Both the position numbers and the translations under genes were made by a program. The notes under the pieces were generated by a model. That model was not told the DNA's origin and ran no database searches. It was given only the letters and a program-made list of their open reading frames with translations. 64,000 nt of DNA from PFJX01 sp963713085 (GTDB lineage: Bacteria; Pseudomonadota; Gammaproteobacteria; Burkholderiales; Thiobacillaceae): positions 1 through 64,000 of the forward strand of contig CAVQKQ010000019.1 of the NCBI GenBank assembly GCA_963713085.1, written 5' to 3'. Position 1 is the stretch's first letter; each line of letters begins with the position of its first letter. This document shows, in pieces, positions 18,812 to 28,632 of this stretch.

Positions 18812-19014
18812 AAATGGTCATCTGTTTGTGTATTGTATAAGACCCAATATGAGTGCCTGCGGTTCTAATTGGGACCTATGAATTGCGCCCCGCACGACGT
18901 GTGAATTTGGGAGCTGCAAAATTTAATGGCTTCACCGTACCCAGCCCAACGCTGGTCTGGCAACCTCAACGGATAAGGTTTTTCGCAGTAGCCCATTGAC
19001 CAGGAGGACTTCAC

Positions 19015-19404
19015 TTAATAATCAGTCCGTCCGTCCTCCGTCGAGATAATCCACTCGTCCTTTGATAGTCGATCCGGTTTCAGAAGTATCGCGTCAGGCA
19101 CGCCGATCTTGCCGATATCATGCAGCAGGCTACCCCAGTAGATTTCACGCGGGGTAGTCGCATCAGTAAAGTGGTGACGCGCCAGGATTAGCGTATGCGA
19201 CGCGACCCGCTTCGAGTGCAAGCCGGTTTCCCTTTCGCGCAGGTCTAGTGCGGCGGCGAGTGATTCGGTGAATTCCTCGTAGGGATGCGAATCGACAAGC
19301 CCGGCGAGCTGTTTGCGGGAATCCAGCAGGCAATGCTCGCGGATGAGGCCATCCGACGTCCTGTGGTATGCCGATCCGGGGCGGTCGTCCCGCATACCGA
19401 GCAA
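19015..19404 (-). pseudogene. truncated HD-GYP domain remnant
   Basis: The segment ETGLHSKRVASHTLILARHH and WGSLLHDIGKIGVPDAILLK is the first half of an HD-GYP c-di-GMP phosphodiesterase, with the HD pair present. The frame ends shortly after LSKDEWIIS, so the GYP motif and the rest of the metal site are missing. The start is uncertain (TTG 19404 is the first in frame). Almost certainly non-functional. Confidence 0.55.
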
Positions 19405-19789
19405 CCCTGCCTTTCCCGCCCCACGAGCCCGGATGCCCCGAGTTTGCTGTGCCGCTCTTTATTCTGTTGTTTCATATGCGCTCCCGGCGGTTGCCTCAAG
19501 GCTATATGTGAACATAGCGCCAATCTTCAAACTAATCGAATGACCTGCCGTGTGCCAGTGAGGTGCAACCTGTCATCCTGGAAGTGGAGCCATACACCCT
19601 GCGAGTCCTTGTGTAGGGACGAAGGGGCCTATGATCTTCAGGACTGCAACTAAATGATCGCCTCCATGTCAGATCAAGGCCGTTACGAAGCTTGCTAATT
19701 GGTCAAAACCGCAGTCGATCTTCCCTCTTGAATCACACCGAAGAGGTTAAACCGCTGTTCGATGGATTCATTGAGGGAGTGCTACGATC
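19405..19789 (+). other. intergenic, no gene supported
   Basis: Sequence between the HD-GYP remnant and the thioredoxin-like gene. A minus-strand open frame (MKQQNKERHSKLGASGL near 19475) might be the lost N-terminus of the HD-GYP gene, but I cannot show this. Confidence 0.3.
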
Positions 19790-20332
19790 TTGAATCGCCA
19801 TTTGGAACGATCATCAGTTAGGGGCAAGCGCTTCGCGCTGGCCTTGTTTCTGGCCTTGGCAGCAAACCTACCTCTACCCACCCACGCCAGCCAGACCATC
19901 AACTTCGAGTTCACCGATACCAGGGGGAAGACCCTGCACCTCTCCGATTTCCAGGGGAAGTGGGTTCTGGTTAACTTCTGGGCGCCTTGGTGTCCTTTGT
20001 GCATGAGTGAGATTCCGTTGCTCAATGCCCTCAACAAACGTGAGGATATGGTAGTGATTGGAGTTGCCCTGGACGCAGGTCCCTTTGCAAACGTTGTCCA
20101 TGACTCTGCCAAATCTCATAACTTCAATGTCACCGCCATCATCAATGGTGGCTCTCGACGTGATCCGAAAGGCCCTTACCGCCAGGTCGGGGATGTGGTC
20201 ATCTACCCAACGTCCTATCTCTACGACCCTACCGGAGAGGTAGTGATGGTCATCCCAGGTCCGGTGTTTCCAGAGAAACTCGATGCCTTCATGGAAAACT
20301 GGAACCGCGAGCGGGGTTGGACCAGAAGTTAG
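19790..20332 (+). CDS. TlpA-like periplasmic thioredoxin
   Basis: 180 residues from a TTG start, the only one that keeps the whole signal peptide (FALALFLALAANLPLPTHA-S). The mature part is a TlpA/ResA-type thioredoxin fold with the redox motif in VNFWAPWCPLCMSEIPLLN (WCPLC), the beta strand DMVVIGVALD and the cis-Pro region YPTSYLYDPTGEV. Such proteins reduce disulfides in cytochrome c maturation or other periplasmic targets; the partner is unknown. A second, only distantly similar TlpA-like protein is at 56038. Monocistronic. Confidence 0.8.
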   Translation: MNRHLERSSVRGKRFALALFLALAANLPLPTHASQTINFEFTDTRGKTLHLSDFQGKWVLVNFWAPWCPLCMSEIPLLNALNKREDMVVIGVALDAGPFANVVHDSAKSHNFNVTAIINGGSRRDPKGPYRQVGDVVIYPTSYLYDPTGEVVMVIPGPVFPEKLDAFMENWNRERGWTRS

Positions 20333-20776
20333 AAAGTCCGATGCCATGAGTTCTGTCATTCCCTCAGGACCAACTCCACTCGTCCTAGCGGTAAGTTCGT
20401 AATTGCTGCGGTGCAGACCGTCAAGCTTTCGTCTGGGACAGGCAGTTCAGGAACACACATCAATATTTACAGAATACGTACCGATGCAGGCACCGTCTGT
20501 CTGCTGGCGTACGGAAGAAAAAGAAGCGGTGTATTCGTGCGGCGATGATTCTGATAGTCGCGCCAATCGCTGCCGCACAAACTCGACAAAGAGCTATTTC
20601 TTCTCGGCGGGCGATTACCATTTATGAGCGGACTTTCGAGGGTTGGAGGCAAACCATCAACTTCGAAACTCAAGATAAGCTTCGACGGGCAGCCAGAACG
20701 ATCTGCGTCAGTTGCAGCAGGGTGAAGAACATCAGGGCTTCGGTCTGGTGAACGGATAGCGAGTGAGCGGACGCGC
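20333..20776 (+). other. intergenic, no gene supported
   Basis: Lies between the thioredoxin gene and the converging ketoreductase gene. The small open frames on both strands have no recognisable features. Confidence 0.35.
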
Positions 20777-21496
20777 TCAAGTCATGCCACCGCACACCGA
20801 AATGATCTGTCCGCTGATATAGCTGGCCTGTTCAGAGGCGAGGAAGCCCACCAGATCCGCCACTTCTTCCGGTTTGCCGGCCCGCTTCATCGGCACCATG
20901 GTGGCGATGCTTTTCGCGTCGAACACCCCCTCGATCATGGCGGTCTGAATGATGCCCGGCGCCACCGCGTTCACCGTGATTCCGCGGCTGGCCAACTCCA
21001 GGGACAACGACTTGGTGGCGGCGTGCAGCCCCCCCTTGGCGGCGGCATAGTTGACCTGGCCGCGGTTGCCGGCCAGTCCGGCGATGGAAGTGATGTTGAT
21101 GATGCGGCCCCAGCGGCTGCGGACCATGGGCAGGGTCAGCGGCTGGGTGACATGGAAGAAGCCGTTGAGCGACACGTCCAGCACCTTGTGCCATTGCTCG
21201 GCGCGCATGCCGGGGAAGACGGCGTCGTCATGCATGCCGGCATTGTTGACCAGGATCTGGATCGACGCGTCCACGACCAGGGCTTCTAGGATGCTGCGGC
21301 TGGCCTCCGCGTCGGTGACATCGAAGGCGATGGCCTCGGCGGCGCCGCCGGCCTGGCGGATCTCTTCCGCCAGCGCCGTTGCCTTGGCCAGGTTGCTGTT
21401 GGCGTGGACATAGACGTAACAGCCGTCAGCGGCCAGGCGTTTGCAGATCGCGGCGCCGATGCCGCCGCTGCCGCCGGTGACCAAGGCACGTTTCAT
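20777..21496 (-). CDS. 3-oxoacyl-ACP reductase of the aryl-polyene pathway (ApeQ/FabG-like)
   Basis: 239 residues. Short-chain dehydrogenase: cofactor motif LVTGGSGGIGAAI at the N-terminus, NNAG (ILVNNAGMHDDAV), and the catalytic Ser and Tyr-x-x-x-Lys in NITSIAGLAGNRGQVNYAAA-K. It reduces the 3-keto group of the growing ACP-bound chain with NADPH. It starts in an ATGA overlap with the dehydratase gene upstream and is the last gene of the ketosynthase-CLF-dehydratase-reductase block. That context, more than the sequence alone, assigns it to APE rather than primary fatty-acid synthesis. Confidence 0.85.
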   Translation of the reverse strand: MKRALVTGGSGGIGAAICKRLAADGCYVYVHANSNLAKATALAEEIRQAGGAAEAIAFDVTDAEASRSILEALVVDASIQILVNNAGMHDDAVFPGMRAEQWHKVLDVSLNGFFHVTQPLTLPMVRSRWGRIINITSIAGLAGNRGQVNYAAAKGGLHAATKSLSLELASRGITVNAVAPGIIQTAMIEGVFDAKSIATMVPMKRAGKPEEVADLVGFLASEQASYISGQIISVCGGMT

Positions 21497-21942
21497 GGTC
21501 GACTCTCCAGTTTTGCCGCATCCAGCACCACGATGGCGCGGCCGTTCAGCAACAGGCGCTCCCCAGCGGCAACGCTGAAGCCGTACATGACCAGGTTGTC
21601 GTCGCCGGACAGGCGTTCCGCCGCCACGCTCAGATCGGTCGCGATGTCATCCAGGCGCGCGACATGCAGCTCGACCCCGCGCACGCTGGTCAGGTAGCCG
21701 GTTCGGGGTGAGGTATCAGCCGCCGCCAGCAGGCCGCCATGGGCGGCCATGGCCTGGGCGGCATACTCGATGCCGCAGGCGGCTCCCAGCCGACCGTGGG
21801 TGCGCAGGGGATTGTCCAAGTCGCGGTGGCTGGTGGCCGTGCAGCGGATGTGCTCGCTGTCCCAGGCATCGATGTGGTCCAGCAGACACATGCTGCCCTG
21901 GTGCGGGATGTGGGCCAGCAGCCAGTCCCGATCTAGGAGCAT
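21493..21942 (-). CDS. hotdog-fold 3-hydroxyacyl-ACP dehydratase (ApeP-like)
   Basis: 149 residues. The start is chosen at ATG 21942 (MLLDRDWLLAHIPHQGSMCL), which overlaps the end of the chain-length-factor gene by 10 bases; the 22-codon extension upstream is just that gene in another frame. HIPHQGSMCLLD and CGIEYAAQAMAAHGG are the characteristic blocks of the ApeP/3-hydroxylacyl-ACP dehydratase family. Known role: together with the ApeI-type dehydratase (here 37073-37402) it forms the double bonds of the polyene. Confidence 0.8.
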   Translation of the reverse strand: MLLDRDWLLAHIPHQGSMCLLDHIDAWDSEHIRCTATSHRDLDNPLRTHGRLGAACGIEYAAQAMAAHGGLLAAADTSPRTGYLTSVRGVELHVARLDDIATDLSVAAERLSGDDNLVMYGFSVAAGERLLLNGRAIVVLDAAKLESRP

Positions 21943-22730
21943 GGCTGAATTGTCACCGTCAGGCTGAGTGGTTCCAGGTATTCCAGCACCACCCGCTCCG
22001 CGCGGCACCTGGCCAAGGCTTGCAGCAGGGGTAGGCTGCGCGCCGACGGAATCCGGCGGCGCAAGGCCTCCAGGTCCGGATTCGCCAGCCGGTCTGCGGG
22101 CGCTTCCACCAGCTCGACCTGCAAACGGGCCAGGGAGTTAGGGCCTTGCCGTGGCAGCAACACCAGGGCCAGGCCGAAGGCGGAAGGATACGGCCGCTTG
22201 GCGTGAAGCGGCTCCGGGTAGGGCGCCTCGTAGGTCACCAGCAACGCACCGGTAGTGTCCACGTTCACCTGCGCCAGTGCCTCCAGCAAACCCGCCGCGA
22301 AACTGCCGTCATAGGCGCACAGCACTGTGGCCGGGGTCATGGCGCCGGAGGCGATACCCCAGTAGCCGGCCGGAGCGTTATGCACCGAATTGTGGAAGCG
22401 GGTGGGGGAGATCTGGCGATCCTCCGAGGCCAAGGTCCTACAGATGGCGTCGCAGGTGTCGCCATCCGCGCTGGAGGAGGAGAACACGGTGGCCAGTCGT
22501 CCGGCATCCAGTTGCGCGGCGGCGACGGCGTCCCGCGCCACGGCCAGGGCGACCTTGACGCCCAGACCGACGCGGCGCCGCTCGGCGGGAGGCAGCGCCA
22601 TGGGGGGCGGCACGTCGATGTGACGCGGCACATAGCCGGCGGCACCGGCCAAGATGGGCCGCGCCGCGATCCAGTTGTCCAGGCCCGACCCGAGCAGGCC
22701 GACGCCGTCGAGATAGGCGATCAGTTTCAT
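21933..22730 (-). CDS. ketosynthase chain-length factor (ApeC-like)
   Basis: 265 residues, ATG 22730. It corresponds to the N-terminal half of a ketosynthase fold (VFSSSSADGDTCDAICRTLA, FHNSVHNAPAGYWGI, then CAYDGSFAAGLLEAL). It lacks the TACSS nucleophile and both His motifs, as expected for the short chain-length-factor subunit. Family knowledge: such a subunit pairs with the full ketosynthase to set polyene length. It starts one base after the ketosynthase stop and overlaps the dehydratase start. Confidence 0.8.
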   Translation of the reverse strand: MKLIAYLDGVGLLGSGLDNWIAARPILAGAAGYVPRHIDVPPPMALPPAERRRVGLGVKVALAVARDAVAAAQLDAGRLATVFSSSSADGDTCDAICRTLASEDRQISPTRFHNSVHNAPAGYWGIASGAMTPATVLCAYDGSFAAGLLEALAQVNVDTTGALLVTYEAPYPEPLHAKRPYPSAFGLALVLLPRQGPNSLARLQVELVEAPADRLANPDLEALRRRIPSARSLPLLQALARCRAERVVLEYLEPLSLTVTIQPCS

Positions 22731-22731
22731 C

Positions 22732-23928
22732 TCAACCCGCCCTGCCCAGCACCAGGCTGCAATTGGTGCCGCCGAAGCCGAAGGAGTTGCTCATCACCCG
22801 GTGCGGCGCGTTTTCCCGGTTCGCGGTCAGATACTGGATGGGAATGCCCGGATCGACCTGGCGGGTGTTGACGCCCCCCGGCAGGAAGCCGTGGCGCAGG
22901 GTCAGGGCGCTGATGACAGCCTCCAGGCCGCCTGCCGCCCCCAGGGTGTGGCCGGTCGCGCCCTTGGTCGAGCTACATGGCGTCCGGTCGCCGAACAACG
23001 CCGCCACCGCCTTTCCCTCGGCGGCATCGTTGCTCGGCGTGGCGGTGCCGTGCAGGTTGATGTAGTCGATGTCGGTCGCCCGCAAACCCGCCGATTGCAG
23101 GGCGGCGGCCATGGCCATGCGGGCGCCCAGGCCTTCGGGATGAGGCGATGACATGTGATGCGCGTCGCTCGATTCTCCCGTACCCAAAAGCAGCACGTCG
23201 TCGGCATTCAGGTTGTCCGCCGGCCGCTCCAGCAGGATGAAGGCGGCGGCCTCGCCGATGGAGAGGCCCTTGCGCTCGGCATCGAACGGTCGGCAGGGTT
23301 CAGGCGAGAGCAGTTCCAGGGAATTGAAGCCGTATAGGGTGGTCAGGCACAGGGAATCCACCCCGCCCACGAGGGCGGCATCGATGAGCCCGGCCGCCAG
23401 CATGCGAACGGCCGAGGCGAACACCTTGGCGCTCGAGGAGCAGGCGGTGGAGACCACCATGGCCGGCCCTTCCAGGCGAAAGACATGGCGCACGAAATCC
23501 GCCAGCGAATAGGTGTTGTGGGTGGTGCGGTAGATGAAGTCGTCCGGCAGGGCGCCGCTGGCCGGATCGCGGCGGCGGTAAGCCTGCTCGGTCTGCAGAA
23601 TGCCGGCGGTACTGGTACCGAGAAAAACCCCCACCCGGCGGCGGCCATGCCGGGAAATGGCCGCCTCGACGGCGGCGCTGAAGCCATCCTGTTGCAGGCC
23701 GAGGAAAGACAGGCGATTGTTGCGGCATTCGTATTCGGCGAGCGTGGCAGGCAAAGGGGAGTTGTCCACCTTCGCCACCTCGCCGATGTAGGTGTCGAGA
23801 TCCCGCACCGTCTCGAAATGGCAAGGAGCCAGGCCACTACGTTGCTGCCACAATGCTGCCAGCGTGGCTTCCAGGCCGTGGCCGAGGCAACTGCTGGCGG
23901 TGAAGTGGGAAAGGTGGAGAGGGCTCAC
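22732..23928 (-). CDS. beta-ketoacyl-ACP synthase of the aryl-polyene pathway (ApeO/ApeR-like)
   Basis: 398 residues with a complete Cys-His-His set: Cys163 in VVSTACSSSAKVF, His293 in INLHGTATPSND, His327 in KGATGHTLGAAGG. It elongates the aryl starter with malonyl units on the ACP. It is the first gene of the four-gene block; upstream comes 450 bp without a gene and then plus-strand signalling genes. Only this one full ketosynthase is present in the window, whereas well-studied APE clusters have more than one. Confidence 0.85.
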   Translation of the reverse strand: MSPLHLSHFTASSCLGHGLEATLAALWQQRSGLAPCHFETVRDLDTYIGEVAKVDNSPLPATLAEYECRNNRLSFLGLQQDGFSAAVEAAISRHGRRRVGVFLGTSTAGILQTEQAYRRRDPASGALPDDFIYRTTHNTYSLADFVRHVFRLEGPAMVVSTACSSSAKVFASAVRMLAAGLIDAALVGGVDSLCLTTLYGFNSLELLSPEPCRPFDAERKGLSIGEAAAFILLERPADNLNADDVLLLGTGESSDAHHMSSPHPEGLGARMAMAAALQSAGLRATDIDYINLHGTATPSNDAAEGKAVAALFGDRTPCSSTKGATGHTLGAAGGLEAVISALTLRHGFLPGGVNTRQVDPGIPIQYLTANRENAPHRVMSNSFGFGGTNCSLVLGRAG

Positions 23929-24375
23929 GAGGGGATGGGGCGGCAGACATTGTGCTGAATTCTAACTGACGTCCGTGTTCTGGCCCTCCTGGCTAAGTGG
24001 GCGATCGGCCTGTCCTTGGCGACAGGGCAGATTGCGCCGGCGGCCCGGCAAGCTGATCGGAGACGAGAAAGCTTGTCAGCGAACCATCATCGGTTGGTCT
24101 GAACCTCCACTGCTGCCCTCAAGAGCGGCTCAGCCTTCGACGTCACAACAGTCGGGTATCTGGGTGCCGCCATTCAACAACTTGCGGTAATCTTCGGCTT
24201 GTCGGCCAGAGGGACCTCGGTTTTCTTTCGGGAAACTCTCCAATAGGTAGCCATGGTGAGACGGAGTCCCGCCCGATGTCACTGAAAATGAAGCGGTCAT
24301 CCCAATGCAAACCACCTCGCCACTGGCTTTAACTGCTTGTCCCGAGCGACCGTATGCGAGTCAGGAGAATGCTGT
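23929..24375 (+). other. intergenic between divergent genes, no gene supported
   Basis: Separates the minus-strand APE block from the plus-strand signalling genes and should hold both promoters. I see no IS ends, tRNA or clear repeats at this junction of the split cluster. Confidence 0.4.
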
Positions 24376-24981
24376 ATGAAGCATAAGACAGACTGGGTAG
24401 AAAAACGTCAGGCGCTAAGGACTGACGCAGACCGGATGCTTTCCAACTTGTCACCGACAGGAACCGAAGTTCCGCCTTCAGAGGTCATGCTTCATGAACT
24501 CCTCGTCCATAAGGTGGAATTGGAGATGCAGGTTGAGGAATTGCGACGGGCGCAGGCCGAGATGGAAGAAGTGCGGGATCATTATGCGCAGTATTATGAA
24601 CGTGCACCGGTCGGCTTTATCACCCTTGACCGGGAAGGTCTGATAGATGAAATCAACCTGACCGGTGCTGAATTGCTGGGTGCGGATCGCGGCAAACTGA
24701 TCCATCGCCGTTTTTCTTTGTTCGTTGCACCCCAAGATAGAGACCGTTGGCACCGGGTGTTCATGAACTTGATGGAAAATTCCGAATTCGAGAAGCGAAC
24801 CTTGGCTCTTGAGATGATGTGTTCCGACAACGCATCCTTTCGAGCTTATCTCGACTGCCAGCGCCTGCAGTCAGTGGATCGGTCTCCGATCCTTCGTCTA
24901 GCCCTGCTCGATATCGGCAGCATTGAGCGGGTCGAAGCGGAAATGCGCACTCCACCGCCAGATTTCAGCACTAAGACATGA
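24376..24981 (+). CDS. stand-alone PAS-domain protein
   Basis: 201 residues from ATG 24376, eight bases after AGGAG. A coiled segment MLHELLVHKVELEMQVEELR precedes one PAS domain (APVGFITLDREGLIDEINLT, GKLIHRRFSLFVAPQDRDRW). There is no output domain. The same coiled-PAS arrangement forms the N-terminus of the GGDEF-EAL protein at 28629 (LMHELQVHQIELEMQNSELR), so the two are paralogous at this end. It may act as a partner or titrating subunit; it is followed nine bases later by a Crp-family regulator. Confidence 0.7.
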   Translation: MKHKTDWVEKRQALRTDADRMLSNLSPTGTEVPPSEVMLHELLVHKVELEMQVEELRRAQAEMEEVRDHYAQYYERAPVGFITLDREGLIDEINLTGAELLGADRGKLIHRRFSLFVAPQDRDRWHRVFMNLMENSEFEKRTLALEMMCSDNASFRAYLDCQRLQSVDRSPILRLALLDIGSIERVEAEMRTPPPDFSTKT

Positions 24982-24990
24982 GGATCCGGA

Positions 24991-25740
24991 ATGGCAGAAC
25001 AGGCTCATTCAGGCGCCCATGATCCCCTGCAGAACCATTTATTGGCCGCCATTCCCGCGGATATTTGTGCACATATCCGGCCCCATCTGGAACTGATCCC
25101 GATGCCTCTTGGCCACGTGCTTCATGAGCCCGGCACGCGGATGACCTACGTGTATTTCCCCACCACCGCCATCGTTTCCCTGCTCTACGTCATGGAAGAT
25201 GGCGCCTCAGCCGAAATCGCCGTGGTCGGGAACGATGGCGTTGTCGGTGTCGCCTTGTTCATGGGCGGCGAAACCACGACCAGTCGGGCGGTCGTGCAAA
25301 GCGCCGGCCATGCCTACCGGATGAACGGGCAGCTTCTGAAAAGTGAATTCAATCGAACCGGCGACCGCCGTAGCGGTGCATTTCAACATTTGCTGCTGCG
25401 CTACACCCAGGCGCTGCAGACCCAGATGGCGCAGACGGCGGTCTGCAATCGGCACCATTCAGTGGATCAGCAACTGTGCCGCTGGCTCCTGCTCAGTCTG
25501 GATCGGTTGCCCTCGAACGAACTGGTCATGACCCAGGAACTCATCGCCAACATGCTCGGGGTGCGCCGTGAAGGCGTCACCGAGGCTGCCGGCCACCTGC
25601 AGAAGGCCGGCCTGATCGAATATCACCGTGGCCACATCACCGTGCTCGACCGGGCGGGTCTGGAGAAGCGGGTCTGCGAGTGTTATGCGGTGGTCAAGAA
25701 GGAGCAAGATCGCCTGCTGCCGAACATGACCGCCCGGTAA
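24991..25740 (+). CDS. Crp/Fnr-family transcription regulator
   Basis: 249 residues. A cyclic-nucleotide-binding-type beta domain (LHEPGTRMTYVYFPTTAIVS, SAEIAVVGNDGVVGVALFMG) is followed by a winged HTH (LIANMLGVRREGVTEAAGHL). It lacks the Cys cluster of FNR, so it does not bind an Fe-S cluster in that way. The effector is unknown; this subgroup is common next to PAS and CheB/CheR sensors. Probably co-transcribed with the PAS protein upstream (nine bases). Confidence 0.8.
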   Translation: MAEQAHSGAHDPLQNHLLAAIPADICAHIRPHLELIPMPLGHVLHEPGTRMTYVYFPTTAIVSLLYVMEDGASAEIAVVGNDGVVGVALFMGGETTTSRAVVQSAGHAYRMNGQLLKSEFNRTGDRRSGAFQHLLLRYTQALQTQMAQTAVCNRHHSVDQQLCRWLLLSLDRLPSNELVMTQELIANMLGVRREGVTEAAGHLQKAGLIEYHRGHITVLDRAGLEKRVCECYAVVKKEQDRLLPNMTAR

Positions 25741-26001
25741 TCCGGTCGTTCGATGGTTGGGCTCTTGGTCAATTGTCGCGCGACCGGGCAAGATCATCTC
25801 AGGTACGATAGGCGCGATGTGGTGACAGGTAGGGAATACGAGCCGGTGAATCATCGACTCGTGCGGGTGCGTAATCTTTCCGCGCCAATTTCTATTGATG
25901 GATTTCTATAGGCAATACGCAAGATTGCCATCGTACCCATAAGACATTGCACAGAGGCGAGAGCGCACCCAACCTATTCGCCTTTGTAAACGAGGTGAAC
26001 A

Positions 26002-28632
26002 TTGGCAAAGCCAGCGCAAGCGACCCAATCGACAGGACGATCCGTTCAGGGGAGACCCTTGAAGCCTTCCGGCGGCGCCGACAAGCCCTCGGCAGTCAAC
26101 CCCGCCAATCGCTTCCCCATTGTCGCCCTGGGCGCCTCGGCGGGCGGCCTGGAAGCCCTGGAACAGTTCTTCAGACACGTCCCGACCGAGAGCGGCATGG
26201 CCTTCGTGGTTATCCAGCACCTGGACCCGGACCACACGGGCATGTTGCCCGAACTGTTGCAGCGGGCCACCGCCATGCCGGTGGCCCAGGCCAAGAACCG
26301 CATGAAGGTCAAGCCCGGATGCGTCTATGTGATCCCGCCCAACCGGGACCTGTCCATCCTCCACGGCAGCCTCTACCTGCTCGAACCCATGGCCCCCCGG
26401 GGCCTGCGTCTGCCCATTGATTTCTTCTTCCGCGCCCTGGCGGACGACCGTCACGAAGGTGCTGTCGGCGTCATCCTCTCCGGCATGGGCTCCGATGGCG
26501 CCCTGGGGCTGCGCGCCATCAAGGAGCAGGGCGGCCTGGTGCTGGCCCAGGACCCGGCCAGCGCCAAGTTCGACGGCATGCCCCGCAGCGCCGTCAATAC
26601 CGGCTTGGTGGACGTCGTCGCCCCGGCCCCGGCCTTACCTCAACGCCTCGCCGACTGTCTGCGCCATATCCCATCAGTGCATGCCACACCTCCCCCGGAA
26701 GGGGAAACCGCAGACCAGAAAAGCGGCCTGGATAAGGTCTGCATCCTGCTGCGCGCGCGCACCGGCCACGACTTCTCCCTCTATAAGAAGAACACCCTGC
26801 ATCGCCGCATCGAGCGGCGCATGGCCATCCATCAACTGGACCACCTCACCGACTATGTGCGCTACCTGCGCGAGACGCCCCAGGAAGTGGATCTGCTGTT
26901 CAAGGAACTGCTGATCGGCGTCACCAGCTTCTTCCGCGACCCGGCGGCCTGGGCGGTCCTGGGCGAGCATGTTCTGCCCGACCTGCTGGCCGCCCATCCC
27001 GCGGGTGCCGCCCTGCGCGCCTGGGTAGTGGGCTGTTCCACGGGCGAGGAAGCCTATTCCCTGGCCATCGCCTTCCGGGAGGTCCTGGAGCGGAGCAAGC
27101 CCGTGCCACGCCATTCGCTGCAGATCTTCGCCACCGACCTGGACCCGGACGCCATTGCCAAGGCGCGCCAGGCCCTCTACCTCGCCAACATCGCCGCCGA
27201 CCTTTCGCCCGAGCGGCTGGCGCGCTACTTCGTCGAGGAGGGCGGCGGCTACCGGGTCGGCAAGGAGCTCCGCGAGATGGTGGTGTTCGCGCCCCAGAAC
27301 GTCATCACCGACCCGCCCTTCACCAAGCTGGATATCCTCACCTGCCGCAATCTGCTGATCTACCTGAACCCGGAACTGCAAAAGAAGCTGCTGCCCCTGT
27401 TCCATTACAGCCTCAAGCCCGGGGGGGTGCTGATGCTGGGCAGCTCCGAGTCGGTGGGCGGCTTCACCGACCTGTTCACGCCGCTGGACGGCAAAGCCCG
27501 CCTGTTTCGGCGGGATGACAGTCCCCTGCGCGCCATCGATCTGGAGTTTCCCACCCGCCACGTCTCCACCGCCATGGATGCCACGCCGGAACCCGCCCAC
27601 GCCAATCTGCAAACCCTGGCCGACGCCTTGCTGCTGCAGCAGTTCGCCCCCGCCGCGGTGTTGGTCAACGGCGACGGCGACCTGGTCTACATCAGCGGCC
27701 GCACCGGCAAGTACCTGGAACCCGCGGCCGGCCGGGTGAACTGGAACATCCACGCCATGGCCCGGGAGGGGTTGCGCCATGAACTGGCCCTGGCCCTGCC
27801 CAAGGCGCTGCGCAGCGGCGAGGCTGTGACCTGCAGCAATCTGCGGGTGGGCGGCAACGGCGGCAGCCAGACCGTGGACCTGACGGTCCACCCCATCAGC
27901 GAGCCGGCGGCTCTAAAGGGCATGGCCATGGTGGTGTTTGCCGATGTGGCCGCCGTGCCGCCGGTCCCCGGCAAGGGTGGCCGCCGGCACAGCCCGCGCG
28001 TGGCGGAACTGGAGCAGGCTCTGGAACAGGCGGCTCAAAACATGACCACCCTGCGGGAGGAAATGCAGACCACCCAGGAGGAGCTCAAGTCGACGAACGA
28101 GGAACTGCAGTCCGCCAACGAGGAGCTGCAATCCACCAACGAAGAGCTGACCACCTCCAAGGAGGAGATGCAGTCCATGAACGAGGAGCTGCAGACCGTG
28201 AACAACGAGCTGCAATCCAAGTTGGACGAACTGTCGGCGGCCAACAACGACATGAGGAACCTGCTCAACAGCACCGACACCGCCACGATCTTCCTGGATA
28301 ACGCCCTGAACATCCGGCGCTTCACCAGTCAGGCGACGCGCCTGTTCAAGCTCATCCCGGGCGACGTGGCCCGGCCCCTGTTGGACATCGTCACCGATCT
28401 CGACTATCCGGAACTGAGCCGGGATGCCCGGGAGGTGCTGGGCACCCTGGTCTTCTCCGACCGGGAAATCGCCACCCGCGACGGACGCTGGTACCAGGTG
28501 AAGATCATGCCCTACCGGACGATGCAGAACCTCATCGACGGCGTGGTCATCACCTTCAACGACATCAGCCGCGCCAAACGTTTGGAAGCGGAACTTCGGA
28601 CGCTGGTCGGCAAGGGGAAGGACCAGCCGTGA
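26002..28632 (+). CDS. CheB-CheR-PAS fusion protein
   Basis: 876 residues from a TTG start with GAGGTG upstream. A CheB methylesterase domain is at about 37-215 (Ser47 in VALGASAGGLEAL, His73 in IQHLDPDHTG, Asp in SGMGSDGALGL). A CheR methyltransferase follows at about 235-500 (LIGVTSFFRDP, VVGCSTGEEAYSLAIAF, CRNLLIYLNPELQKKLL). Next come a long coiled coil of EELQS(A/T)NEEL repeats near 680-750 and a C-terminal PAS domain. No receiver domain is present. Such fusions are signalling proteins not tied to a chemotaxis operon. Its stop overlaps the next gene's start in GTGA, so the two are translationally coupled. Confidence 0.88.
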   Translation: MAKPAQATQSTGRSVQGRPLKPSGGADKPSAVNPANRFPIVALGASAGGLEALEQFFRHVPTESGMAFVVIQHLDPDHTGMLPELLQRATAMPVAQAKNRMKVKPGCVYVIPPNRDLSILHGSLYLLEPMAPRGLRLPIDFFFRALADDRHEGAVGVILSGMGSDGALGLRAIKEQGGLVLAQDPASAKFDGMPRSAVNTGLVDVVAPAPALPQRLADCLRHIPSVHATPPPEGETADQKSGLDKVCILLRARTGHDFSLYKKNTLHRRIERRMAIHQLDHLTDYVRYLRETPQEVDLLFKELLIGVTSFFRDPAAWAVLGEHVLPDLLAAHPAGAALRAWVVGCSTGEEAYSLAIAFREVLERSKPVPRHSLQIFATDLDPDAIAKARQALYLANIAADLSPERLARYFVEEGGGYRVGKELREMVVFAPQNVITDPPFTKLDILTCRNLLIYLNPELQKKLLPLFHYSLKPGGVLMLGSSESVGGFTDLFTPLDGKARLFRRDDSPLRAIDLEFPTRHVSTAMDATPEPAHANLQTLADALLLQQFAPAAVLVNGDGDLVYISGRTGKYLEPAAGRVNWNIHAMAREGLRHELALALPKALRSGEAVTCSNLRVGGNGGSQTVDLTVHPISEPAALKGMAMVVFADVAAVPPVPGKGGRRHSPRVAELEQALEQAAQNMTTLREEMQTTQEELKSTNEELQSANEELQSTNEELTTSKEEMQSMNEELQTVNNELQSKLDELSAANNDMRNLLNSTDTATIFLDNALNIRRFTSQATRLFKLIPGDVARPLLDIVTDLDYPELSRDAREVLGTLVFSDREIATRDGRWYQVKIMPYRTMQNLIDGVVITFNDISRAKRLEAELRTLVGKGKDQP

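Noticed and set aside
20777..21496. Primary-metabolism FabG
   Set aside because: Motifs alone would allow it, but the ATGA coupling to an ApeP-like dehydratase and CLF/ketosynthase genes fits the polyene pathway better.
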